Shown in pieces: positions 1 to 7,919 of a stretch of DNA of 22,967 bases. Each line of letters begins with the position of its first letter. Within the stretch, counting starts at the first letter, position 1. The DNA comes from an uncultured Terriglobus sp. (lineage in GTDB: Bacteria > Acidobacteriota > Terriglobia > Terriglobales > Acidobacteriaceae), in NCBI GenBank assembly GCA_937871605.1, contig CALMRM010000299.1, positions 5,510-28,476 on the forward strand, written 5' to 3'. The translations under genes were made by a program, and so were the position numbers. The notes beneath the pieces were generated by a model. It searched no databases and was not told the DNA's origin. It worked only from the letters and a program-made list of their open reading frames with translations.

Positions 1-200
1 CCAGCACGCAGCCACCGGTGAAGCTCTACTGGCAAAGCTGCGGCACAGAGGACGGCCTAATGGCCTCGAACCGAGCCTTCGGCACCTGGGCCAAGGCCAA
101 CCTTAAGGGCAACGTGCAGGTGCGCGAAACACCCGGCATGCACACCTGGATGGTGTGGCGCGACGACCTGATCGCGTTTACGCCGCTGCTGTTCCGGTAA
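1..200 (+). CDS. C-terminal end of an alpha/beta-hydrolase esterase (partial)
   Basis: Only the last 65 codons are in the window; the reading frame is open from base 3 and stops at 198-200. The segment LYWQSCGTEDGL followed, near the end, by GMHTWMVWRDDLIAFTPLLFR-type sequence matches the C-terminus of the putative esterase family (PF00756; esterase D / enterochelin-esterase-like). In that family the His of a G-x-H-x-W motif completes the Ser-Asp-His triad, and the protein ends in a helix like the one seen here. The nucleophile serine and any signal peptide lie upstream of the window, so substrate and location cannot be judged. An internal GTG at 18 is not a credible start because it lies mid-domain. 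The gene is followed by a large palindrome and a hairpin before valS. Confidence 0.75.
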   Translation, partial: STQPPVKLYWQSCGTEDGLMASNRAFGTWAKANLKGNVQVRETPGMHTWMVWRDDLIAFTPLLFR

Positions 201-294
201 GAGCGAACACAAAGTACGCGAAGTTCCCGCCAGGTGCGCAAAGCCTTGGCGAACTTGGCGGAGACTTCGCGCACTTTGCGGACGCTCTTCGCTC
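201..294. repeat. Intergenic palindrome built from CGCAAAG/CGCGAAG units (copy A)
   Basis: The sequence between the esterase stop and valS is an imperfect large inverted repeat. GAGCGAA at 201-207 pairs with TTCGCTC at 288-294. AAAGTACGCGAAGT at 211-224 pairs with ACTTCGCGCACTTT at 264-277 with a single mismatch that would be a G-U pair in RNA. The arms consist of degenerate CGCAAAG and CGCGAAG words. A second element of the same kind lies at 3909-4004. The composition and layout suggest a dispersed, non-coding repeat family; a role as an mRNA-stabilising or terminating structure is inference. Confidence 0.6.
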
Positions 295-307
295 GATTGC
301 TATTCTG

Positions 308-335
308 AAAGGAGCGCCACAACAGGCGCTCCTTT
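308..335 (+). promoter_or_regulatory. Perfect 11-bp hairpin abutting the valS start codon
   Basis: AAAGGAGCGCC (308-318), a 6-nt loop, and its exact reverse complement GGCGCTCCTTT (325-335) form a strong stem ending three bases before the valS ATG at 339. The only Shine-Dalgarno-like string nearby, AAAGGAG, is in the 5' arm, 24 nt from the ATG and buried in the stem. The element resembles an intrinsic terminator for the upstream esterase, with only a short pyrimidine run (CTT) after the stem. It could also control valS translation. No T-box features (Stem I, AG bulge, T-box sequence) are visible. Confidence 0.6.
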
Positions 336-338
336 CTT

Positions 339-3110
339 ATGCCCAACGAACTGCCCAAAGCCTACGACCCCGCCGCCATCGAACAGAAATGGGCGGAGTT
401 CTGGGTTCGCGAACACATCTTCGACTCCTTCGCGCAGGCTGCTGATGACACCAGCGCCAAGCCGTTTACCATGCTGCTGCCGCCGCCCAACGTCACGGGC
501 CGCCTGCACATGGGCCACATGCTGAACCAAACGGAGATGGACATCCTGGCGCGCTGGCATCGCATGCGCGGCGAGGACAGCGTGTGGGTACCGGGCACCG
601 ACCACGCCGGTATCGCCACGCAGATGATGGTGGAGCGTCAACTGGCCAGCGAAGGCACCAACCGCAAGGTCGTGGGCCGCGACGCCTTCCTTGACCGTGT
701 GTGGCAGTGGAAGGCGCAGTACGGCGGCGCCATCACCGGGCAGATGCGCCGGCTGGGTGCCAGCGTGGATTGGAGCCGCGAGTACTTCACCATGGACGAC
801 AACCTGTCCGCCGCAGTGACGGAGGCGTTCGTCCGGCTGTACGAGCAGGGGCTCATCTACCGCGGCAGCTACATCGTCAACTGGGACCCGGTGCAGCAGA
901 CCGCCGTCAGCGACCTGGAAGTCGAGCACAAGGAAACTGCGGGCAAGCTGTACAGCATCCGCTACCCCTTCGCGGACGGCTCCGGCTCCATCGTCATCGC
1001 GACCACGCGGCCCGAGACGATGCTGGGTGACGTGGCCGTGGTGGTAAACCCGGCGGACGAGCGCTACACCGCGCTAGTCGGCAAAACGATCAAGCTGCCT
1101 CTGGTAGACAGAGACATTCCGCTGCTGGCCGACGAGTGGGCCAAGCCGGAGTTCGGCACTGGCGCGGTCAAGGTCACGCCCGCGCACGATCCCAACGACT
1201 ACGAAACCGGCAAGCGCCACCAGTTAGCCGAGTTAACCATCATGGACGAGACCGCGCATATCGCCCTGCCCGGTTCGCCCTACGACGGCTTGGAGCGCTA
1301 CGCCGCGCGTGAGCGCATCCTGGCCGACCTCCACGCGCTGGGCCTGCTGGTCGAGGTCAAGGACCACACCCTCGCCGTAGCCACCTCGCAGCGTAGCGGC
1401 GCCGTCATCGAGCCGCGCCTGTCCATGCAGTGGTTCCTGAAGATTCAGCCGCTGGCCGACAAGGCCATCGCCGCGGTCGAAGAAGGCCACATCAAGTTCA
1501 CTCCAGCCAACTACGCGAAGACGTACTTCGAGTGGATGCGCAACATCCACGACTGGTGCATCAGCCGCCAGCTGTGGTGGGGCCACCGCATCCCGGCGTA
1601 TCACTGCCCGGAGTGCGGCACCACCTGCGTCAGCCGCACGCGGCCCGAGCGATGCGGCAGCTGCGACCACGCGGAAATGCAGCAGGAAACCGACGTGCTC
1701 GACACGTGGTTCTCGAGCGGCCTGCTGCCCTTCACCGTCTTCGGCTGGCCCGGAGAACAAGGTACAACCGCGACGCCGGACAGCGCCCGCTACTACCCGA
1801 CCGACCTGCTCGTCACCGGCTTCGACATCCTGTTTTTCTGGGTGGCGCGCATGATCATGTTCGGCACGCACTTCATGCTCGACGTGCCCATGCCCGACGG
1901 CAGCCCGCGCACGCTGGCCGATGCTGTGCCCTTTCGTGAGGTCTACATCCACGCCTTGGTCCGCGCGGAAGACCGTCAGAAAATGTCGAAAACCAAGGGC
2001 AACGTCATCGACCCCATCGAGATCATCGAACGCTTCGGCACCGACGCGGTGCGCTTCACGCTAGCGTCGCAGGCCTCACCCGGCACTGACATCGCCTTCA
2101 GCGAGCAGCGCACGGAGGGCTACCGCGCGTTTGCCAACAAGATCTGGAACGCAGCCCGCTTCTTGTTCCTGCAGGTGGAGCGCGCCCGCGCTGCCGGGTA
2201 CAAGATGCGCATGGGCACTGGCGCACAGGTCACTGCGCTGCCGGAAATTACGCCCATGGAAACGCGCTGGATCTTTGCGCGTCTGCGTGCCGTGTGCGCC
2301 GAGGTGGACCGCGCGCTGAAGGACTACCGCTTCGACGAAGCCAGCAACGCCATCTACCAATTCTTCTGGGGCGAGTTCTGCGACTGGTACCTGGAACTGG
2401 TCAAAGTGCGGCTCGACTTCCCCGATATGCGCGAGGGTGAAGCGCCGATCCAAAACCCAGAAACGGCCATCTCGCTCGCGGGTTTGGTCGGCGTGTTCGA
2501 GGCCTCGCTGCGGCTGCTGTCCCCGTTCATGCCCTTCCTGACGGAAGAGCTCTGGCATGCTCTGTACGAGGGCGAAGCGCCCGCGAAAAGCATCGCGCTC
2601 ACCCGCTATCCGCAGCCGGGCGACTTCCCCAACGACGATGCCGCGGTCAGCGCCATCGCCACGCTGCAGGACCTGATCGTCACCGTGCGCGCGCTGCGCA
2701 AGGACCTCGGCGTACCCGAGAAAGAAGCAGCACCCATCCTGCTGCACGGTGACAACCGCACCCTGGCACTGGCGGACGCAAACCGCGACATGCTTGCAAG
2801 GCTGGCCCGCGTGAGCGATGTGGAGTTCGCGCAGGAACCGTTGACAGGCCCTGCCGCGCGCACCGGTACAGGCTTTGATGTCCTGGTGCAGTACGAGCGG
2901 CAGATCGACGTCCCAGCTGAGCGCGAGCGCCTGACCAAAGAGCTTGCCAGACTGACCAAGGGACTTGATGCGGCCAATCGGCAGCTGGGAAATGATGGAT
3001 TCCTCGCAAAAGCGCCCGCTTCTGTTGTCGAAGGCTTGAAGAAACAGCAGGCGGAGACGCATCTACTGCACAGCAAGGCCCAGGCGGCGCTGGACGCGCT
3101 GCCTGCATAG
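339..3110 (+). CDS. valS: Valine--tRNA ligase (ValRS)
   Basis: This class Ia aminoacyl-tRNA synthetase charges tRNA-Val with valine in the cytoplasm. At 923 residues it has the usual length. The start ELPKAYDP is typical of the family, followed by the signature PPPNVTGRLHMGH with HMGH at residues 57-60 (the HIGH motif). A zinc-ribbon-like insertion has Cys pairs at 423/426 and 439/442. KMSK lies at 548-551 (KMSKTKGN), the anticodon-binding helical domain follows, and the C-terminal coiled-coil tRNA arm occupies about residues 845-923. The region between HIGH and KMSK contains the editing domain with TTRPET. The ATG at 339 is chosen because it fits the conserved N-terminus, although it has no free Shine-Dalgarno and sits 3 nt after a strong hairpin. 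The next gene starts 6 nt after the stop. Confidence 0.97.
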   Translation: MPNELPKAYDPAAIEQKWAEFWVREHIFDSFAQAADDTSAKPFTMLLPPPNVTGRLHMGHMLNQTEMDILARWHRMRGEDSVWVPGTDHAGIATQMMVERQLASEGTNRKVVGRDAFLDRVWQWKAQYGGAITGQMRRLGASVDWSREYFTMDDNLSAAVTEAFVRLYEQGLIYRGSYIVNWDPVQQTAVSDLEVEHKETAGKLYSIRYPFADGSGSIVIATTRPETMLGDVAVVVNPADERYTALVGKTIKLPLVDRDIPLLADEWAKPEFGTGAVKVTPAHDPNDYETGKRHQLAELTIMDETAHIALPGSPYDGLERYAARERILADLHALGLLVEVKDHTLAVATSQRSGAVIEPRLSMQWFLKIQPLADKAIAAVEEGHIKFTPANYAKTYFEWMRNIHDWCISRQLWWGHRIPAYHCPECGTTCVSRTRPERCGSCDHAEMQQETDVLDTWFSSGLLPFTVFGWPGEQGTTATPDSARYYPTDLLVTGFDILFFWVARMIMFGTHFMLDVPMPDGSPRTLADAVPFREVYIHALVRAEDRQKMSKTKGNVIDPIEIIERFGTDAVRFTLASQASPGTDIAFSEQRTEGYRAFANKIWNAARFLFLQVERARAAGYKMRMGTGAQVTALPEITPMETRWIFARLRAVCAEVDRALKDYRFDEASNAIYQFFWGEFCDWYLELVKVRLDFPDMREGEAPIQNPETAISLAGLVGVFEASLRLLSPFMPFLTEELWHALYEGEAPAKSIALTRYPQPGDFPNDDAAVSAIATLQDLIVTVRALRKDLGVPEKEAAPILLHGDNRTLALADANRDMLARLARVSDVEFAQEPLTGPAARTGTGFDVLVQYERQIDVPAERERLTKELARLTKGLDAANRQLGNDGFLAKAPASVVEGLKKQQAETHLLHSKAQAALDALPA

Positions 3111-3116
3111 GTAAGC

Positions 3117-3890
3117 ATGGATTCAGCAACGCAGTACGCCACGTATCCGAGTCTTCACAACAGAGTCGTTCTTGTAACAGGCGGTGCCTCCGGCATTGGT
3201 GAGTGGATGGTACGTGCCTTTGCGCAGCAGGGCGCGAAGGTGGTCTTCTTCGACGTACAGGACGAGGCAGCGGCAGCCCTGGGCGCCTCGCTGAAAGCGG
3301 CAGGCAATGAGCCGCTGTACTTGCAGTGCGACCTGACCGATGTCGCCTCGCTGCAAGCTTGCGTGCAGCAAGTGCTGAAGCAGTTCGGCACCGTAGACGT
3401 GCTCATCAATAACGCCGCGAACGACGTCCGCCACACGCTGGCAGAGGTCACGCCAGAGTCGTGGGACGCCTCCATTGCCGTCAACCTGCGGCACCAGTTC
3501 TTCATGGCGCAGGCCGTGGTGCCCGCGATGCAGCGCGCCGGGCGGGGCGTCATCCTGAACATGAGTTCCATCAGCTGGATGATCCCGAACACGGGCATGC
3601 CCATGTACGTGACCGCCAAGGCTGCCATCGTGGGCATGACGCGGTCATTGGCACATCAGTTTGGCAAAGACGGCATCCGCGTCAACACGATCCTGCCCGG
3701 CGCCATCCTGACGGAGCGGCAAAAGCGCCTTTGGATGACGCCGCAGTACGAGGTCGAGGTACTCGGCGCGCAATCCATCAAGCGGCATATACTGCCCGAC
3801 GAGGTGGCTCGGCTTGCGCTCTTCCTTGCCTCGGACGACAGCGCGGCCATCACCGGGCAGAGCCACATCATCGATGGCGGCTGGATGTAG
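3117..3890 (+). CDS. SDR-family oxidoreductase, sugar (D-xylose) 1-dehydrogenase-like
   Basis: This is a classical short-chain dehydrogenase/reductase of 257 residues with a Rossmann fold. It has the cofactor motif TGGASGIG at 21-28, NNAAND at 98-103, catalytic Ser151, Tyr164 and Lys168 (YVTAK), and a C-terminal IDGGWM. Several stretches (the YPSL start, NxRHxLA(D/E)VT, VNLRH, SISW, and the RQxxxW/TP segment) resemble the NAD-dependent D-xylose dehydrogenase XylB of Caulobacter as I remember it. Oxidation of an aldose to its lactone is therefore my best guess, but other polyol or 3-oxoacyl substrates remain possible. An aspartate after the second strand (FFDVQD, D46) favours NAD over NADP. 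The start lies 6 nt downstream of valS, so the two are probably co-transcribed despite having no obvious functional link. A repeat palindrome follows the stop. Confidence 0.85.
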   Translation: MDSATQYATYPSLHNRVVLVTGGASGIGEWMVRAFAQQGAKVVFFDVQDEAAAALGASLKAAGNEPLYLQCDLTDVASLQACVQQVLKQFGTVDVLINNAANDVRHTLAEVTPESWDASIAVNLRHQFFMAQAVVPAMQRAGRGVILNMSSISWMIPNTGMPMYVTAKAAIVGMTRSLAHQFGKDGIRVNTILPGAILTERQKRLWMTPQYEVEVLGAQSIKRHILPDEVARLALFLASDDSAAITGQSHIIDGGWM

Positions 3891-3908
3891 TCGCCGGCGT
3901 AAGTAAAT

Positions 3909-4004
3909 GCAGAACGCGAAGAGCGCAAAGGTCAACGCGAAGGCCGCGAAGATGTTCTCCTCGCGGCCTTTGCGTGCACTTCCTTCGCGTACTTCGTGTT
4001 CTGC
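3909..4004. repeat. Intergenic palindrome built from CGCAAAG/CGCGAAG units (copy B)
   Basis: This element sits between the convergent SDR and lon genes. GCAGAAC (3909-3915) pairs with GTTCTGC (3998-4004), and GCGAAGGCCGCGA (3937-3949) pairs with TCGCGGCCTTTGC (3961-3973) with one G-U-compatible mismatch. The left arm repeats the words CGCGAAG, CGCAAAG, CGCGAAG, CGCGAAG; the right arm carries their complements. It is the best candidate for the transcription end of both flanking genes and is clearly of the same type as the element at 201-294. Confidence 0.65.
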
Positions 4005-4006
4005 CG

Positions 4007-6565
4007 TCAAGCGGCCTGGTGAATTAGCTCTTCCCGAACAGCCTCATCGCGCACCGCCTCCCGCAGGGTGTGCGGCAGGGCCACTGCCAGCACATCCTCG
4101 ATGCGCGTTGCGTAGTGGATGGTGACACCCTCCGTCTGATCGGCGGTCAGGTCTTCCTCCACGTTGGGCTTCACATCCACCGGCAGGATCACGTCGCGGA
4201 CGCCCGCGCGCTTGGCCGCAAGGAACTTCTCCTTGATGCCGCCCACCGGCAGCACATTGCCGCTCAGCGTGATCTCGCCCGTCATGGCCAGCAGCGGACG
4301 TACCGGACGGTCCGTCAGCAGGCTGACGATCGCGGTCGCCATCGTGACACCCGCGCTGGGGCCATCCTTCGGAATCGCACCAGCCGGTACGTGCAGATGG
4401 AGGTCAATATCCTTCAGCACGTCCTCGTCCAGGCCGATGCTCGTCGCGTTTGAGCGCACCCAGGTCAGCGCCGCCTGCATGCTCTCCTTCATCACGTCGC
4501 CAATCTGACCCGTGATCTGGAAGTTGCCCTTGCCCTTCATCCGGTTGGCTTCGATAAAGAGCACGTCGCCACCCACCGGCGTCCAGGCCAAGCCAACCGC
4601 CACACCGCTGCGGCTGGTACGCTCGGCAATCTCCGTATCCACGCGCACTTTGTAGCCGCCCAGAAACTTGTGGATGACGGCATCGTCCACCACGAGCTGG
4701 TCGTCATTGCCCTCGGCGATGCGGCGCGCCTGCTTGCGGCAGACCGTGCCGATCAGCTGCTCCAGCTTGCGCACACCCGCCTCCCGCGTGTAGTGCCGGG
4801 CGATGATGCCCAGCGACTCCTTCGGGAACACGATCCGCGGCTCGCCCTTTGCGGGTTCGGGCAACTGGCTCTCGGGCACTGCGGCGTCAGCTGCCGCAGC
4901 GCTTTCCGTCTTGACCTCGGCATGGGCAGCAGGTTCGCTGCTCTCAACCGAAGGAGCGGCAACAGGTTCGATGCCGTTCTCCTTGATCTGCCGTGGCGCA
5001 AGATAGGTGGCCGCAATGTTGATCTTCTCTTCCTCGGTGTACCCAGTCAGTTCGATGATCTCCATGCGGTCTAGCAGCGGCGCTGGAATTGGATCCAGCT
5101 GGTTCGCCGTGCAGATAAACAGGACCTTGCTTAGGTCGAAGGGCTGGTCCAGGTAGTTGTCGCGGAACGTACCGTTTTGTGCCGGGTCCAGCGTCTCCAG
5201 CAGGGCGCTGGCCGGGTCACCGCGGAAGTCACGGCCCAGCTTGTCAATCTCGTCCAGCATAAAGACCGGATCGTTTGTCTCCACCCGCTTCAGATTCTGC
5301 ACGATCTGCCCAGGCATGGCACCGATGTACGTGCGCCGATGGCCACGAATCTCGGCCTCATCGTGCATGCCGCCCAGCGAAATGCGTGCGAACTTGCGGC
5401 CCAACGCACGTGCAATGCTCTTGCCCAGCGACGTTTTGCCAACGCCCGGAGGTCCGACAAAGCACAGGATTGGCCCCTTCATGTCCGGCTTCAGGCGACG
5501 AACCGACAGGTAATCCAGGATGCGATCCTTGACCTTCTGCAGGCCGTAGTGATCTTCGTCCAGGCACTCTGCCGCGAACTTGATGTCGACGTTGCCGCCG
5601 GTGCTCTTGGCCCACGGCAGCACGGCCAGCCACTCAATGTAGTTGCGCGCCATACTGTAGTCAGGCTGCGCGGGGTTCATGCGCTGCAGACGACCGAGCT
5701 CCTTGAGCGCCTCCTTCTTTGTCTCCTCCGGCATGCCGGCGGCTTCGATCTTGTCGCGCAGTTCGGTGATGTGCTTGTTGCTGTCGTCGCTCTCGCCAAG
5801 TTCCTTGCTGATGGCCTTCTGCTGCTCGCGCAGGTAGTACTCGCGCTGCGACTGTTGCACCGCGTCCTGCACATCGCTTTGGATCTTCGAGCGCAATTGC
5901 TGCACCTCGGTCTCCTTGACCAGGTGCTGGTTCAGCCGCTCCAGTCGCGCGGCCACATCGGTTATTTCCAACAACTCCTGTTTGTCGGCAGTTGTCAGGA
6001 ACGGCAAGGACGAACCGACGAAATCCGCCAGGCGACCCGGCTCTTCAATGTTGAGCGCAATCGTCTGCAGGTCGTCCGAAAGCGTTGGCGAAGCCGTGAC
6101 AATGGACTGGAACTGCGAAACGACATTACGCTGCAGCGCCTCCAACTCTGGCGACTTCTCGGGCTCGGCACCGCCCATCAGTTCGTATTGCGCCGTAAGG
6201 AACGGCGTCTTCTGTTCGAACTCGCCCAGGCGGAGGCGCTCCGTGCCTTCGGTGAAAACAAACAGCGACTGGTTCGGCATCTTCACCACTTTGTGGATGG
6301 TCGCGAGAGTACCTACCGCGTGCAGTTCGCTTGCCTCCGGGCTGTCCTGCCGGGCGTCGCGCTGTGCCACAACCAGAATGGTCTTCTCGTCACCTAGCGA
6401 CTGAATCAGTTGGATGGAGCTGTCACGGCCCACCGTCAACGGCAGCACTGCATGGGGAAATAGCACGGTATCCCGAACCGGCAGCACCGGCAAGGCACGT
6501 GTACCCTTGCGGCGGTCCGGATCAGAGGCCGTGGGCTGGATAACGCTTACAAAATCGTTCGGCAT
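4007..6565 (-). CDS. lon: ATP-dependent protease Lon, with an acidic linker insertion
   Basis: Cytoplasmic ATP-dependent serine protease for misfolded and regulatory proteins. Residues below count from the chosen start. The LON substrate-binding domain (about 23-220) leads into a coiled coil, then Walker A GPPGVGKT (371-378) and Walker B VFMLDEIDK (about 434-442). The protease domain has catalytic Ser737 in PKDGPSAG and Lys780 in GGIKEK. Residues 535-577 form an Ala/Pro/Glu-rich stretch inserted in the alpha-helical AAA+ subdomain, just before HYTREAGVR, that E. coli Lon lacks. The frame is open to an ATG at 6610 (867 residues), with further in-frame ATGs at 6607, 6598 and 6583. I prefer 6565 (852 residues) because GGAAGGA lies 9 nt upstream and MPND reads as a normal N-terminus. 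pheA lies 144 nt upstream on the same strand. Confidence 0.96.
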   Translation of the reverse strand: MPNDFVSVIQPTASDPDRRKGTRALPVLPVRDTVLFPHAVLPLTVGRDSSIQLIQSLGDEKTILVVAQRDARQDSPEASELHAVGTLATIHKVVKMPNQSLFVFTEGTERLRLGEFEQKTPFLTAQYELMGGAEPEKSPELEALQRNVVSQFQSIVTASPTLSDDLQTIALNIEEPGRLADFVGSSLPFLTTADKQELLEITDVAARLERLNQHLVKETEVQQLRSKIQSDVQDAVQQSQREYYLREQQKAISKELGESDDSNKHITELRDKIEAAGMPEETKKEALKELGRLQRMNPAQPDYSMARNYIEWLAVLPWAKSTGGNVDIKFAAECLDEDHYGLQKVKDRILDYLSVRRLKPDMKGPILCFVGPPGVGKTSLGKSIARALGRKFARISLGGMHDEAEIRGHRRTYIGAMPGQIVQNLKRVETNDPVFMLDEIDKLGRDFRGDPASALLETLDPAQNGTFRDNYLDQPFDLSKVLFICTANQLDPIPAPLLDRMEIIELTGYTEEEKINIAATYLAPRQIKENGIEPVAAPSVESSEPAAHAEVKTESAAAADAAVPESQLPEPAKGEPRIVFPKESLGIIARHYTREAGVRKLEQLIGTVCRKQARRIAEGNDDQLVVDDAVIHKFLGGYKVRVDTEIAERTSRSGVAVGLAWTPVGGDVLFIEANRMKGKGNFQITGQIGDVMKESMQAALTWVRSNATSIGLDEDVLKDIDLHLHVPAGAIPKDGPSAGVTMATAIVSLLTDRPVRPLLAMTGEITLSGNVLPVGGIKEKFLAAKRAGVRDVILPVDVKPNVEEDLTADQTEGVTIHYATRIEDVLAVALPHTLREAVRDEAVREELIHQAA

Positions 6566-6580
6566 GTCTGAGTGTCCTTC

Positions 6581-6633
6581 CATCAGATCTTCACACATCT
6601 GATGCATCAATCCGGGACGGGATGCAGTCCCGG
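6581..6633 (-). promoter_or_regulatory. Two inverted repeats in the lon leader
   Basis: CATCAGAT (6581-6588) and ATCTGATG (6597-6604) form an 8-bp perfect inverted repeat with an 8-nt spacer, followed by the palindrome GATGCATC (6601-6608). Then CCGGGAC (6612-6618) and GTCCCGG (6627-6633) form a 7-bp GC-rich stem. They lie between pheA and the preferred lon start and could be an operator, a leader structure, or the end of the pheA transcript. The sequence is not the HrcA CIRCE consensus. Function is inferred only from symmetry and position. Confidence 0.35.
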
Positions 6634-6709
6634 CTCTCCGCTGGCGTAATCTGGTGTGGTTATCGGCACCGAGCCGCGGCGCTCCATCACCGGCATGCCA
6701 GATGGTGGA

Positions 6710-7567
6710 TCAGTTCTCCGCCGGTACGGCTGCAGGCGGCTCCTCTACTGCATATCGGCCAAGTTCCTTCACTGAGTGGCTCACCTCCGTCAACGTGTGC
6801 AGTACCGCATCCGCGCCCTCAGCGGAGGCCACGCGAAGGTCAACAAAGAACATGTACTCCCAGGGCCGGCCTGGTACCGGGCGCGACTCGATGCGGGTCA
6901 GGTCCGCGCCCTGCCCTGCCAGCCGTGCCAAGGCGTGCTGCAGCGAACCAGGCCGGTGCGGCAAATCGAAGGCGAGGCTCACCTTGTTGACGGGACCATC
7001 CACCGGTCGCACCTGTGCCTCGTCTCCGGCGCGTGTCAGCAGCAAAAAGCGGGTGAAGTTCTGCGGGTCGTCCTCCAGGTCACGCAGCAGGATGTGTGCC
7101 CCGTACACCTCGGCAGCAAAGGGCGCGGCGATGGCGGCAGCATCTTGCTCGCGCTCCTGCAAGGTGTGCTTGACCGCGCCCGCCGTGTCATAAAACGGTA
7201 CTGCCTCCATCTGCCGGTGATGAGAGAAGAAGCGACGGCACTGCGACAGGGCGACAGGGTGAGAGAGAACGCGTCGGACATCGACTAGAGCACTTCCGCG
7301 CGGCGCTATCAACGCGTGCCGGATGCGCAACGAAAGCTCACCCACGATGCGGACATCGTGCTGCAGCAAAAGGTCGGAGTGGTCGGCCACTGCACCGTGC
7401 AGGCTGTTTTCAATGGGCAGGACGGCGGCATCCGCACCACCAGCAGCGGTAAGCCGCTCGAAGACCTCGACAGACAGCGCGCACGGCACCAGTTCCGCGT
7501 CGCCCAGCAGAGCTTTCACCGCAAGATGGCTGTTCGACCCCAGTTCGCCCTGAATGGCTACGCGCAA
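6710..7567 (-). CDS. pheA: Prephenate dehydratase, monofunctional, TTG start
   Basis: Converts prephenate to phenylpyruvate in phenylalanine biosynthesis. The 285-residue protein begins with the family pattern VAIQGELGSNSH, carries PIENS at 51-55 and the catalytic TRF motif at 172-174, and ends with an ACT regulatory domain (about 194-270) containing ESRP at 227-230, which in this family binds phenylalanine for feedback inhibition. No chorismate mutase domain is attached. The start codon is TTG at 7567, supported by GGGAGG six bases upstream (minus strand) and by the conserved N-terminus starting immediately. It is divergent from the small stress-type genes at 7728 and lies upstream of lon on the same strand with a 144-nt gap, so separate transcription of lon is likely. 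Confidence 0.94.
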   Translation of the reverse strand: MRVAIQGELGSNSHLAVKALLGDAELVPCALSVEVFERLTAAGGADAAVLPIENSLHGAVADHSDLLLQHDVRIVGELSLRIRHALIAPRGSALVDVRRVLSHPVALSQCRRFFSHHRQMEAVPFYDTAGAVKHTLQEREQDAAAIAAPFAAEVYGAHILLRDLEDDPQNFTRFLLLTRAGDEAQVRPVDGPVNKVSLAFDLPHRPGSLQHALARLAGQGADLTRIESRPVPGRPWEYMFFVDLRVASAEGADAVLHTLTEVSHSVKELGRYAVEEPPAAVPAEN

Positions 7568-7727
7568 CCTACACCTCCCGTTTACCGCGCGTCTGCGACG
7601 TGACGCATAGGAATGTTTCCCGTATGAAGTACAACCACAACAGTGTAGGCCGCAACAGATTTGGGTGTGATTCCTGGTGGATCACCAATACGCCCAGGCC
7701 GCAGCGCCGGGCATCTGGAGAACGTCG

Positions 7728-7874
7728 ATGCTTTGGACAATTACGGTCATCCTGTTGGTGTTGTGGTTAGTGGGACTGGTGAGCGGCACCACGCTGGGTG
7801 GGTGGATTCACATCCTGATCGTGCTTGCCATCATCTCGTTGATCTTCAATCTCATCGCAGGGCGGCGCGCGTAG
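7728..7874 (+). CDS. lmo0937-family small membrane protein
   Basis: A 48-residue hydrophobic peptide beginning MLWTITVILLVLWLVG and ending in a basic GRRA tail. It has two membrane-spanning segments (about residues 3-18 and 24-41) separated by a Gly-rich turn. This matches the lmo0937/DUF5670-type family of tiny inner-membrane proteins, whose function is unknown and which are often found near stress genes. The frame is open to an earlier ATG at 7677, but the ATG at 7728 is preferred. It has GGAG at 7717-7720 with a 7-nt spacer, and the extra N-terminal residues would be polar and unlike the family. The CsbD-like gene follows 45 nt downstream, probably in the same transcript. Confidence 0.8.
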   Translation: MLWTITVILLVLWLVGLVSGTTLGGWIHILIVLAIISLIFNLIAGRRA

Positions 7875-7919
7875 GTACCTGCGCCGCTGAAGGCGTTTCA
7901 GGCGACAACGGAGGAAGCT

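Noticed and set aside
201..338. T-box riboswitch for valS
   Set aside because: No Stem I with specifier loop, no T-box consensus and no anti-terminator pair; only a repeat palindrome and a short hairpin are present.
2076..3062. 328-codon minus-strand frame opposite the 3' half of valS
   Set aside because: Complement of conserved ValRS sequence with no family features of its own.
5177..6397. Long open frame (406 codons) on the plus strand opposite lon
   Set aside because: It lies entirely antisense to a well-conserved Lon gene, has a Leu/Arg/His/Gln-rich composition typical of GC-rich shadow frames, and shows no domain motif.
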